A stretch of 64,000 bases of DNA from JBDHWG01 sp046328505 (GTDB lineage: Bacteria > Chloroflexota > Anaerolineae > Epilineales > JAHCIE01): contig JAXLWL010000006.1 in NCBI GenBank assembly GCA_046328505.1, positions 62,001 to 126,000 of the forward strand, in the 5' to 3' direction. Both the position numbers and the translations under genes were made by a program. This document shows, in pieces, positions 51,404-59,107 of this stretch. The number at the start of each line of letters is the position of its first letter. The first letter of the stretch is position 1. The notes beneath the pieces were generated by a model. The model was not told the origin of the DNA. It searched no databases and was given only the letters and a program-made list of their open reading frames with translations.

Positions 51404-52780
51404 CTACGCGCCCGTCGGCTTCAACAAGTGGACGGTGGCGCCGAGGGCGGCCTCGGCCGATTCCTGAATGGTCTCCGGCAAGCCCGGGTGCGGGTGCAGC
51501 GTCTCGGCGAGGTCGGTCAGCGTCGCGCCCATCTCCATCGCCAGCGCCACCTCGCCCACCAGTTCCCCGGCTCGCGCCCCGATGATGGTTGCGCCCAGCA
51601 GGACGCCGCTGTCCTTCTCGGCGACGGTCAGCACGGAGCCATCCGGCGCGGCGAGGGTCAGCGCGCGACCGCTCGCCGCCAGGGGGAAGCGCCCCGTCAC
51701 GACATCATAGCCCGCGGCTTCGGCTTCCGCGGCGCTCATGCCGACGGCGGCGACCGGCGGCTCGGACCACACGACTTTCGGGACGGCCTGGGGCGCGTAC
51801 TGTGCGGGTAGACCGGCGATGCTCTCGGCGGCGACCTTGGCCTGCTTGATGGCGATTGTCGCCAGAGGCAGGCCGCCGGTCACGTCGCCGACGGCGTAGA
51901 TGGCCGGGTTATTGGTGCGCAGGCGGTCGTCGACCGGCAGGAAGCCGCGCTCGTCGGTCTCGACGTGAACGGTATGCAGGTGCAGATCCGCGGTGCGCGG
52001 GGCGACACCCTCGGACACGACGACCGGGTGGTCGCCGTTGAGCGCCGCCGCCGGGTCGGCCACATTCGTCTCGACCTTGACGCCGAGCTTCTTGAGCCCG
52101 GCCTGGACCAGGCGGCCCGCCGTGGGGTCAAAGTCTTCGAGTAGCTTGCGGCCAGCGGGAATGAGCAGCCGCACAGCGACCCCCAGCTTGCCATAGATCG
52201 TCGCCAGCTCGGCGGCGACATAGTCCGAGCCGATGATCGTCAGGCTGCTCGGCAGGTCGGGAAGCTGGAGCGCCTGCGTGGGCGTGAGGACACGCTCACC
52301 GTCGAAGTCGAGGCCGGGCAGCGCGGCAGGCGCCGCCCCAACAGCGATGATGCAGTTATCGAAGGAGTAGCGCAGCGAGCCGTTCTCGCCCTCGACGCGC
52401 ACCTCCTTGTCGGCCAGGAACCAGCCCAGGCCGTGAACGATCTGCACGCCGTAGCCTTCGAGAAGTTGGCGCACGCCCTTGGTGAGCCGTTCGACGATGC
52501 CGCACTTCCACGCCTGCATTCGTCCAAAGTCGATGTGAACACCGTCCACGCACACACCCATCTCGCCGAAGGAGCGCGCGCGCCAGTAGTTGTCGGCGGC
52601 GGAGAGCAGGGCCTTCGAGGGAATGCAGCCTTCATTCAGGCATGTCCCGCCGGGCGGCCCCGGGTCGACGATAACGACTTTGCGGCCGAGCTGGCCGAGG
52701 CGGATCGCCGCCACGTACCCGCCCGGCCCGGCGCCGAGAACCACCACATCCACCGCCGTCGCCAAATCGCCGACAACCAT
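51404..52780 (-). CDS. lpdA: Dihydrolipoyl dehydrogenase (E3)
   Basis: A 458-residue FAD-dependent disulfide oxidoreductase that reoxidises dihydrolipoamide with NAD+. It contains the FAD fingerprint VVVLGAGPGGYVAA, redox disulfide GGTCLNEGCIPSK (Cys47 and Cys52), NAD-domain LTIIGSDYVAAELATIYG (GSDYVA instead of GGGYIG) and the C-terminal active-site base HPHPGLPE. It is the last of the 2-oxoacid dehydrogenase genes, 176 bases after E2 with a palindromic repeat in between. Confidence 0.95.
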   Translation of the reverse strand: MVVGDLATAVDVVVLGAGPGGYVAAIRLGQLGRKVVIVDPGPPGGTCLNEGCIPSKALLSAADNYWRARSFGEMGVCVDGVHIDFGRMQAWKCGIVERLTKGVRQLLEGYGVQIVHGLGWFLADKEVRVEGENGSLRYSFDNCIIAVGAAPAALPGLDFDGERVLTPTQALQLPDLPSSLTIIGSDYVAAELATIYGKLGVAVRLLIPAGRKLLEDFDPTAGRLVQAGLKKLGVKVETNVADPAAALNGDHPVVVSEGVAPRTADLHLHTVHVETDERGFLPVDDRLRTNNPAIYAVGDVTGGLPLATIAIKQAKVAAESIAGLPAQYAPQAVPKVVWSEPPVAAVGMSAAEAEAAGYDVVTGRFPLAASGRALTLAAPDGSVLTVAEKDSGVLLGATIIGARAGELVGEVALAMEMGATLTDLAETLHPHPGLPETIQESAEAALGATVHLLKPTGA

Positions 52781-52810
52781 ACATCCTCCAACTCACTAGC
52801 CTTGGAAGGG

Positions 52811-52929
52811 TCATTGCGAGGAGGACGATAGGACGACGAAGCAATCTCTCAGCGGGTGATAGCGACGCCATGGCGCATAGACTTTCTTCCGCGAGAGCGT
52901 GAGATTGCTTCGCTACGCTCGCAATGACA
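52811..52929. repeat. Palindromic repeat (MITE/BIME-like) between E2 and E3 genes
   Basis: The arm TCATTGCGAG...GAAGCAATCTC (52811-52849) is the inverse of GAGATTGCTTCG...CGCAATGA (52901-52928). The outer 10 and inner 13 bases pair exactly, with the left arm carrying extra bases in the middle. ATTGCGAG...GCAATCTC repeats of this kind are widespread in bacteria. It has no coding potential. Confidence 0.75.
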
Positions 52930-52956
52930 GCCTCTCCATACACATTTGGTGTTACT

Positions 52957-54321
52957 TCACAGCATGTCCAGCATCAGCACTTCGGGGTTCGCCAGGAGCG
53001 CCTTGACCCGTCCGAGGAAGGCCGCGCCCGCCGCGCCGTCGATGAGACGGTGGTCGAAGCTTAGCGCCAGGGGTAGCATAGGCCGCGCCTCGATGCGCCC
53101 ATCCACGACGACAGCCTTCGGCTCGATGCGCCCGACGCCGAGAATGGCGACCTCCGGCGGGTTGATGATGGGCGTTCCCTGCTGGCCGCCGAAACTCCCG
53201 AAGTTCGTGATGCTGAACGTGCTGCCGGATAGCTCCTGGATCGATAGCCGGCGCGCGCGCGCACCCTCGGCCAGACGGTTCACCTCCGCCGCGACCTGCA
53301 TCAGCGTCAAGCGGTCGGCGTGGCGCACGACGGGGACGACCAGCCCCTCCGGGATGGCCGCGGCGACGCCGATGTGGTAATAGCGGCGCAGCAGGATCTC
53401 GCCCTTCTCCATGTCCAGCGTCGCGTTGAAGTACGGGTTCTCCTTGAGCGCCTGCACTGCGACCTTGACGAAGATAGGCGTGTAGCTCAGGCGGATGCCC
53501 CGGCGCTCGGCCTCCGGCGCTAGCGCGGCCTTGAGGGCGACGAGCTTCGTCGCGTCGACTTCCTCGAAGCTGGTCACGTGCGGCACGCGCCACGCGATCT
53601 CCATGCGCTCGGCGATGCGCCGCCGCAAACCCTGGAGCGCCTCGTGGTCGACGCGCTCTTCAAGGGGCGCGCCGGGCGCGGCGGGAACCACAGGCGCGGG
53701 AACGGCAACGGCCGCGGCCGCACTTTCGATCGCCGGAGGAGCCGCCTCGGCCTCGACCGGCTGCGGCCCTGCTTCGGCGAAGCGCCGCACGTCCTCTGGC
53801 AAAACGCGGCCGACCGGCCCGCTGCCCCGTACCTGGCTCAGATCGACGCCCAATTGGAGCGCGAGCTTGCGCACGGCAGGCGCCGCCAGAACGCGGCGGT
53901 TCGGGCCATTCCCCCCTTGCGAAGACGCGGCTGAGGTGGGCGCGGGTGGCGGCGGGGCGGCCAGCGTGCGGTTGGGGGGGGCGCCGTCGGCGACGGTCGG
54001 GTGGCCGTCCGTCGTGGACTTGCCATTGCTGGGCGCGCGGGCGGGTGTCGCCGCGGGCTGAACCGGGGACGCCGAGACCGTCGCGCCGGTCGGCTCGATC
54101 ACGAGTAGAACGTCGCCGACGTGGGCCACACGACCGGCCGGAGCGCGAAGCTCCTGGACACGGCCGGCGATCGGCGACGGCAGCTCGACTACGGCCTTGT
54201 CGGTCTGAATCTCGACGATAGGCTGATCCCGCTTAATGACGTCTCCGACCGCGACCAGCCAGCGCAGAACCTCGGCCTCGTGGATGCCCTCGCCCACATC
54301 GGGCAGCTTGAACTCAACCAC
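52957..54321 (-). CDS. pdhC: 2-oxoacid dehydrogenase E2 (dihydrolipoamide acyltransferase)
   Basis: A 454-residue E2 core protein. The single lipoyl domain MVEFKLPDVGEGIHEAEVLR has the lipoylated Lys42 in EIQTDKAVVELPSP. A Pro-Ala linker is followed by the E3-binding domain (RRVLAAPAVRKLALQLGVDL) and the catalytic domain ending LSFDHRLIDGAAGAAFL with His424 and Asp428. It moves the acyl group from E1 to CoA. It follows E1-beta by 12 bases. Whether the substrate is pyruvate or a branched-chain 2-oxoacid is not decided by E2 alone. Confidence 0.93.
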   Translation of the reverse strand: MVEFKLPDVGEGIHEAEVLRWLVAVGDVIKRDQPIVEIQTDKAVVELPSPIAGRVQELRAPAGRVAHVGDVLLVIEPTGATVSASPVQPAATPARAPSNGKSTTDGHPTVADGAPPNRTLAAPPPPAPTSAASSQGGNGPNRRVLAAPAVRKLALQLGVDLSQVRGSGPVGRVLPEDVRRFAEAGPQPVEAEAAPPAIESAAAAVAVPAPVVPAAPGAPLEERVDHEALQGLRRRIAERMEIAWRVPHVTSFEEVDATKLVALKAALAPEAERRGIRLSYTPIFVKVAVQALKENPYFNATLDMEKGEILLRRYYHIGVAAAIPEGLVVPVVRHADRLTLMQVAAEVNRLAEGARARRLSIQELSGSTFSITNFGSFGGQQGTPIINPPEVAILGVGRIEPKAVVVDGRIEARPMLPLALSFDHRLIDGAAGAAFLGRVKALLANPEVLMLDML

Positions 54322-54333
54322 GGCGATGCTCCT

Positions 54334-55314
54334 TTACGGCTCTAGCGTCCGGCGGATGGCGGCGGCGATGCGCACCGGGTTCGGCAGCACGAGATCTTCG
54401 ACACTCGGCAGCGGGAACGGTATGTCGGGCGAGGTCACGCGCTCGACAGGCTTGAGCAGCGAGTAGAGGCATTGCTCGTTGATGACGGCAATCACTTCCG
54501 CGCCGACACCGCCCGCCCGCGCCGCTTCGTGGACGACCACCGCGCGCCCGGTCTTGTTGACCGACTGGGCAATGCACGCCTCGTCCATGGGCGCGATGGT
54601 GCGCAGGTCCAGCACCTCCACCGACGCGCCGTCCGTCTTCTGGATCTCCTCTGCGGCGGCGAGGGACGCCTGGACCATCGCGCCGTAGGTAACGACGGTC
54701 ACGTCGTCGCCGGGACGTACGATGTTGGCCTCGCCGATGGGAAGCGTATAACGCTCGCTCGGCACATCCTGGCGGAAGGAGCGGTAGAGCTTCATGTGTT
54801 CCAGGAAGATGACCGGGTCGGGGTCGTCGATGGCGGCATGGAGCAGGCCCTTGGCGTCATACGGGTTCGACGGAATGATGACCTTGATGCCCTGAAGGTG
54901 CAGGTAGAACGCCTCAACGTTGTCAGAGTGCATCTCCGGCGTGCGGACGCCGCCGCCGAACGGAGCGCGAATGACCAGCGGGACGGTGTATACGCCGCCG
55001 GAGCGATAGCGCAGTCGCGTCGCCTGCGAGCCGATCTGGTTGAAGGCGACGAAGCTGAAGCCGGCGAACTGGAGCTCGGCGATGGGGCGCAGCCCATAGG
55101 CCGCCATGCCGACCGCCGTTCCAATGATGCCCGACTCGGCCAACGGTGTATCGAACACGCGCCGCTCGCCAAATCGCTCCTGCAAACCATCGGTAACACG
55201 AAAAACGCCGCCATTGCGGCCGACGTCTTCTCCGAATATCAGAACGCGCGGGTCGCGCTCAAGCTCCAGCTCCAGGGCGTTGTGGATGGCCTCGACCATC
55301 GTCATGCGCGGCAT
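54334..55314 (-). CDS. pdhB: 2-oxoacid dehydrogenase E1 beta subunit
   Basis: A 326-residue transketolase-like subunit binding the pyrimidine half of thiamine diphosphate. It reads MPRMTMVEAIHNALELELER, FGEDVGRNGGVFRVTDGLQ, FDTPLAESGIIGTAVGMAAY and EVLDLRTIAPMDE. The start is ATG 55314; GGGGGAG overlapping the end of the alpha gene (stop 55319-55321) supplies the RBS, so the two subunits are coupled. A longer frame upstream only reads antisense-like sequence within E1-alpha. Confidence 0.94.
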   Translation of the reverse strand: MPRMTMVEAIHNALELELERDPRVLIFGEDVGRNGGVFRVTDGLQERFGERRVFDTPLAESGIIGTAVGMAAYGLRPIAELQFAGFSFVAFNQIGSQATRLRYRSGGVYTVPLVIRAPFGGGVRTPEMHSDNVEAFYLHLQGIKVIIPSNPYDAKGLLHAAIDDPDPVIFLEHMKLYRSFRQDVPSERYTLPIGEANIVRPGDDVTVVTYGAMVQASLAAAEEIQKTDGASVEVLDLRTIAPMDEACIAQSVNKTGRAVVVHEAARAGGVGAEVIAVINEQCLYSLLKPVERVTSPDIPFPLPSVEDLVLPNPVRIAAAIRRTLEP

Positions 55315-55318
55315 GGCC

Positions 55319-56395
55319 CTACTCCCCCTTTCGCCCAAGCTCAGCCACAAGGGCCTCGCGCTCGCGCTCTTGCTGCGGCGTGCGTGCCGCGAACGTGACG
55401 TCGAATAGCTCCAGCGGGTCCTGCGGCGGCAGACTCTCCACGGCATCGACGGCCGCCTGGATGCGCTGCTCGGCCTCGTCGTGGATGTGCGTGTCGAGAC
55501 TCTCGTCCAGCAGGCCGCGCTCAGCCAGGTATGTCTTGAAGCGCGCGATGGGATCCCGCGGCGCCCACTCGGACAGCATCTCCTCGGTGCGATACTTCTT
55601 CGGGTCGTCCGCCGTCGTGTGCGCGCCCAATCTATATGTAAGTGCTTCGATAAGCGTCGGGCCGCCGCCCGCCCGCGCCCGCTCGACGGCCTCGTTGACG
55701 ATGCTGTAGACCGCGAGCACGTCGTTGCCGTCGACCACGTGGCCGGGCATGCCGAACGCGGGGCCGCGGTCGGCGATGTAGCGGGCCGCCGTTTGCTTGT
55801 GGCGCGGCACGGAGATGGCCCAGCCGTTGTTCTGGATTACGAAGACGACCGGCGCCTGGAACACGCCGGCGAAGTTGAGCGCCTCATTGAAGTCGCCCTC
55901 GCTCGTCGCGCCGTCCCCGCACACCGCGAGCACCACATCCGGCTTGCCCTCGTACTTGATCGCCATCGCCACCCCAACCGCGTGGAGCATCTGGGTCGCC
56001 AGCACGATCTGGATGGGCAGACAGTGCGTCTCGCGCGCATAGCCGTCGGAGACGTAGCCCTTGTAGACCTCGATGATGGCCTCGGTGGAGACGCCCTTCA
56101 TGAGGTAAGCGAGGATCTCGCGGTACGAGCCGATGACCCAGTCGTCCGGCTTGAGGGGCGCCGCCATGCCGACGGACGCCGCCTCCTGGCCGTTGAGGGG
56201 GCCGAACGTCCCGATGCGACCCTGCCGCTGCAAGGCGACCATACGGTCCGAGAATATGCGGCCGTAGACCATCCAACGGTAGAAGTCGAGAAGTTGTTCA
56301 GGGGAAAGATTGGGAAGCGGGCCGATCACCTGGCCTTCGGGGGTCAGGACCTGAAACACCGAATCCGAGAGCACTAACTCTGCAGTCGGCACCAT
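55319..56395 (-). CDS. pdhA: 2-oxoacid dehydrogenase E1 alpha subunit (pyruvate-type)
   Basis: A 358-residue thiamine-diphosphate-dependent decarboxylase subunit. The TPP/Mg motif GDGATSEGDFNEALNFAG is followed by VVFVIQNN, and the phosphorylation-loop-like RLGAHTTADDPKKYR is present. The N-terminus VFQVLTPEGQVIG and LLDFYRWMVYGRIFSDRMVA matches Bacillus PdhA better than BkdA. The start is near ATG 56395; AAGGAGG lies very close to it (two bases), so the adjacent GTG 56392 or the upstream ATG 56410 are alternatives. It is the first gene of the E1a-E1b-E2-E3 operon. Confidence 0.92.
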   Translation of the reverse strand: MVPTAELVLSDSVFQVLTPEGQVIGPLPNLSPEQLLDFYRWMVYGRIFSDRMVALQRQGRIGTFGPLNGQEAASVGMAAPLKPDDWVIGSYREILAYLMKGVSTEAIIEVYKGYVSDGYARETHCLPIQIVLATQMLHAVGVAMAIKYEGKPDVVLAVCGDGATSEGDFNEALNFAGVFQAPVVFVIQNNGWAISVPRHKQTAARYIADRGPAFGMPGHVVDGNDVLAVYSIVNEAVERARAGGGPTLIEALTYRLGAHTTADDPKKYRTEEMLSEWAPRDPIARFKTYLAERGLLDESLDTHIHDEAEQRIQAAVDAVESLPPQDPLELFDVTFAARTPQQEREREALVAELGRKGE

Positions 56396-56448
56396 TGCCT
56401 CCTTGTACATAGGTAACACTTGCCAGAACGCAAGAAAACGCGACGAAT

Positions 56449-56478
56449 ATTGTAGCGCGAGCCGCTCTAAACTGCCAA
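56449..56478 (-). promoter_or_regulatory. Promoter of the pdh operon
   Basis: TTGGCA (56473-56478) and TACAAT (56449-56454) on the minus strand, spaced by 18 bases, about 55 bases before the E1-alpha start. The opposite strand of this 180-bp divergent region has a TATACT near 56525 for the PPOX gene. Confidence 0.65.
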
Positions 56479-56574
56479 GCAATCTTCAGAGCAGCGAGGG
56501 ACGACTGAAAGGACGGCGTCGGCTATACTATCTAGAGAGTTGCATACTGGTGAACAACAAGGGAGGGCAAAAAG

Positions 56575-56964
56575 ATGTTCAACGAAACTGAGCAAGAGTA
56601 TCTGCGAAACCAGCGCCTTGGGCGCGTCGCCACCGTTTCGCCCGCCGGACAACCGGACGTTGCCGCGGTCAGCTACCGCTTCGACGGCGAGACGTTCACG
56701 ATTGGCGGCTTCGACAACGCCCGCACGCTCAAGTATCTCAACGTCAAGAAGGGTCAACGCCAGGTTGCCTTCGTGGTCGACGACCTCGCGACGACACAGC
56801 CGTGGACACCGCGAGGCATCAAGATACACGGCCAGGCCGAAATTGTCGAGACGCCCAACGGGCCCGTTCTCCGCATCACGCCGGACAAGAAGTGGAGCTG
56901 GGGCATCAATCAAGCAGCCTTTGTGGACGGGAAGCCGACCTTCGAGCGAGCGCAGCGCCAGTAA
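56575..56964 (+). CDS. PPOX-class flavin/F420-dependent oxidoreductase-like protein
   Basis: A 129-residue split-barrel protein of the pyridoxamine-5-phosphate-oxidase superfamily. MFNETEQEYLRNQRLGRVAT then VSPAGQPDVAAVSYRFDGET and RGIKIHGQAEIVE are typical, and the C-terminal ITPDKKWSWGINQ resembles the actinobacterial PPOX subgroup often predicted to use F420. The cofactor and substrate are unproven. GGGAGGG lies ahead of the ATG. Confidence 0.87.
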   Translation: MFNETEQEYLRNQRLGRVATVSPAGQPDVAAVSYRFDGETFTIGGFDNARTLKYLNVKKGQRQVAFVVDDLATTQPWTPRGIKIHGQAEIVETPNGPVLRITPDKKWSWGINQAAFVDGKPTFERAQRQ

Positions 56965-57025
56965 GCGATTCACGTTCTCTCTATGAGGAAGCAAAACACG
57001 TGCCGTTGTCTCAAGGATATGCCCT

Positions 57026-57985
57026 ATGATCGCGTATCGCCCCGTCAACCTCGAGAACGACTTGCCGGCGCTGGCGCGCCTCCTGAGCATCACCGAGCGA
57101 GAGCCGGTGACCGTCGAGCAAGCCAGCCAGTGGTGGGAACCGACTGAGGGCGGGCTGCGCCTCACCACGCTGGCTACCGCCGGTGAGGGGGACATCGTGG
57201 GCATGGCGGACGTCGAGCGGCGGGTCTGGGAACGCCCTGGCCTCTTTCGGCTCGACTTCGTCGTCGATCCAGGGTGGCGCGGCCAGGGCATCGGACGGCG
57301 CCTGTTCTCCGATGCTCTGAGCGTAGCCCAGGCCCGCGGCGCCCTGGAGATCGAAACATCGGTGCGTGACAACGACCCGGCATCGATGGCGTTCGCCGAG
57401 CGGCGCGGCTATAAGGTCGCCCGCCATACCTTCGAATCGAGCCTCGACCTGACCACCTTCGACGAAACGCCCTTCGTCGCCGCCCTGGACTGCGCATCCG
57501 CGCAGGGCATCCGCTTCTTCTCCCTCGCCGATATGCCGGAGGTTACAGAAGCAGAGGAACGCAAGCTGTACGAAATCAACCGCGCCGCCGCCCTCGACAA
57601 CCCCGGCAACGAAGGCGCTTTCCCGCCGTTCGAGCAGTTCTGTAAGTACGTATTCCAAGCCGCATGGTACCGCGCGGACGGCCAGCTTCTCGCGGCGGAC
57701 GGCGACCGTTGGGTTGGTCTGGCGGCCGTGGCGTTCTACCCCGACCAGGATTATGCCTACAACGCCTTCACCGGCGTTGCTCGCGACTATCGCGGGCGAG
57801 GGCTGGCGCAGGCGCTCAAGCTCCTCGCGATCCGGCGGGCCATCACGGACGGCGCGCACTACATCCGCACCGACAACGACTCGCGCAACGGCCCTATGCT
57901 CGCCGTCAACCGCAAGCTCGGCTACCAGCCCCAGCCCGGAACTTACACCCTCATCCGCACCGTTGCCACTGACAACCCTCATTAG
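57026..57985 (+). CDS. Tandem GNAT-family acetyltransferase
   Basis: A 319-residue protein with two GNAT domains. The first has VVDPGWRGQGIGRRLFSDAL (acetyl-CoA loop R-G-x-G-I/G) at about 80-100. The second has TGVARDYRGRGLAQALKLLA at about 250-270, followed by NGPMLAVNRKLGYQ, the typical end of the fold. Both pyrophosphate-binding loops look intact, unlike many tandem GNATs in which one is dead. Substrates may be amines or protein N-termini; unknown. Confidence 0.9.
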   Translation: MIAYRPVNLENDLPALARLLSITEREPVTVEQASQWWEPTEGGLRLTTLATAGEGDIVGMADVERRVWERPGLFRLDFVVDPGWRGQGIGRRLFSDALSVAQARGALEIETSVRDNDPASMAFAERRGYKVARHTFESSLDLTTFDETPFVAALDCASAQGIRFFSLADMPEVTEAEERKLYEINRAAALDNPGNEGAFPPFEQFCKYVFQAAWYRADGQLLAADGDRWVGLAAVAFYPDQDYAYNAFTGVARDYRGRGLAQALKLLAIRRAITDGAHYIRTDNDSRNGPMLAVNRKLGYQPQPGTYTLIRTVATDNPH

Positions 57986-57994
57986 CGACAGGGG

Positions 57995-58024
57995 TTTGCG
58001 ATTCGGCAAGCCATTTCATATAAT
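57995..58024 (+). promoter_or_regulatory. Promoter of the DUF433 gene
   Basis: TTTGCG (57995-58000), an 18-base spacer and a perfect TATAAT (58019-58024). The predicted transcript starts near 58031, which excludes the in-frame ATG at 58023. Confidence 0.6.
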
Positions 58025-58061
58025 GCCAAGTGCGACACGAGAAACTGAGGTTCATAGGGCG

Positions 58062-58343
58062 ATGGGCAGCATGAGCACAATGAGCGACCGCATTACAATC
58101 AATCCAGATATTTGCCACGGAAAGCCGACTATCCGTGGTCTGCGCTATCCTGTCGAAACCATCCTCGAGCTTCTCAGCTCGGGGATGACGATTGACGAGA
58201 TTCTCGCAGACTACGAGGATCTCGAGCGTGACGACATTCTCGCGGTCCTGGCGTTTGCAGCGCGATTGAGCCAGGTCAAGCGCCTGGAACTGATCGAGGG
58301 CTTGACACGCACAACTACGTTGAGCTTACTCGTACGACGCTAA
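58062..58343 (+). CDS. DUF433 family protein (VapB-like antitoxin fold)
   Basis: A 93-residue protein. RITINPDICHGKPTIRGLRY then VETILELLSSGMTIDEILADY and LERDDILAVLAFAARL match DUF433, a winged-helix-like family often paired with a PIN or DUF5615 toxin. No toxin gene follows here: downstream is a decayed araM fragment, so either it acts alone or the partner was lost. The start may be 58062, 58071 or 58080. Confidence 0.85.
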   Translation: MGSMSTMSDRITINPDICHGKPTIRGLRYPVETILELLSSGMTIDEILADYEDLERDDILAVLAFAARLSQVKRLELIEGLTRTTTLSLLVRR

Positions 58344-58366
58344 TCCTCCACGTTTAGGCAAATCAC

Positions 58367-58540
58367 CTATACATCAGCCCAGTAGCCGCCGGGGGCAAAT
58401 AGCTCGTCCACCAGCGTATCGAGCAGCCCTGTCTCCGTCGCCAGGTCGAGCACCGAGTAGCGGCTGCGAATCGTCCGCGCCAGGAGGTAGCTCTGTTACT
58501 AAGGGGCTGCCGTGTCACACCGACTTGGCTCGGGACCGGT
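58367..58540 (-). pseudogene. Decayed 3' fragment of an araM-like (glycerol-1-phosphate dehydrogenase) gene
   Basis: The minus strand reads SYLLARTIRSRYSVLDLATE then TGLLDTLVDELFAPGGYWAD and a TAG at 58367-58369. This is nearly the same as the C-terminus of the intact gene at the right edge. Upstream the match continues as VGVTRQPL but in another frame, so a frameshift lies near 58497. The copy stops exactly where the TPR lipoprotein gene ends (58541). Confidence 0.88.
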
Positions 58541-59095
58541 TCAGGGGGTTGACTTGGCGGCGGGCGACCCTGTCGGTTCGATGGGGGCCGGCTGAGCGAG
58601 ACCAGGGTCGAGCTGCACAGCGCGCGCGATCTCGGCATTCCCCTCGTCGAGTTTGCCCAACCCAATCAGGGCGAAGCCCAGGTTCAGGTGGGCGGCTGCG
58701 TTGTTCGGCTGGACGGCCACAAGATGGCGATACAGGTCAGCCGCCTCCTGAGTAGAGCCGGCTTTGAAGCGCACAACCGCCAGGTTGAACAGCGCCGACG
58801 GGAAGTCCGGGTCTACGTTGAGCGCCAGGCGGTAATTGTACTCCGCGGCTTGATCGCGGCCGCTGGCCTGATCGATGACACCCAGATTGTAGAAGGCCCA
58901 CTTGTTTTGCTTGTCATGGTCCAGGACCTCGCGGTAGGCGGCGGCGGCCTCGTCAATTCGGCCCGCAGCGTACGCCTGCAAACCGCGATCCAGCGCTTCC
59001 TGGGCGAGCTGCTCCTCGGACTTGCGCTGACAGCCACCCATTCCGGCAAGGAGGCCCAGGGTGAAGACGGCGACAACTAGATAACGCAGCTTCAT
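58541..59095 (-). CDS. TPR lipoprotein
   Basis: A 184-residue protein. MKLRYLVVAVFTLGLLAG leads to a lipobox-like GMGGC. Three to four TPR units follow (GLQAYAAGRIDEAAAAYREV, WAFYNLGVIDQASGRDQAAE, ALFNLAVVRFKAGSTQEAAD, AHLNLGFALIGLGKLDEGNA), then a Pro/Ala tail. It would sit on the outer face of the membrane and mediate protein contacts. It lies 12 bases after the large membrane protein gene, in one operon. Confidence 0.85.
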   Translation of the reverse strand: MKLRYLVVAVFTLGLLAGMGGCQRKSEEQLAQEALDRGLQAYAAGRIDEAAAAYREVLDHDKQNKWAFYNLGVIDQASGRDQAAEYNYRLALNVDPDFPSALFNLAVVRFKAGSTQEAADLYRHLVAVQPNNAAAHLNLGFALIGLGKLDEGNAEIARAVQLDPGLAQPAPIEPTGSPAAKSTP

Positions 59096-59107
59096 GAGGA
59101 ACGCCTG

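Noticed and set aside
58363..58665. A 100-codon minus-strand gene overlapping the TPR lipoprotein end
   Set aside because: Its downstream half is the frameshifted araM fragment and its upstream half an out-of-frame reading of the TPR gene.
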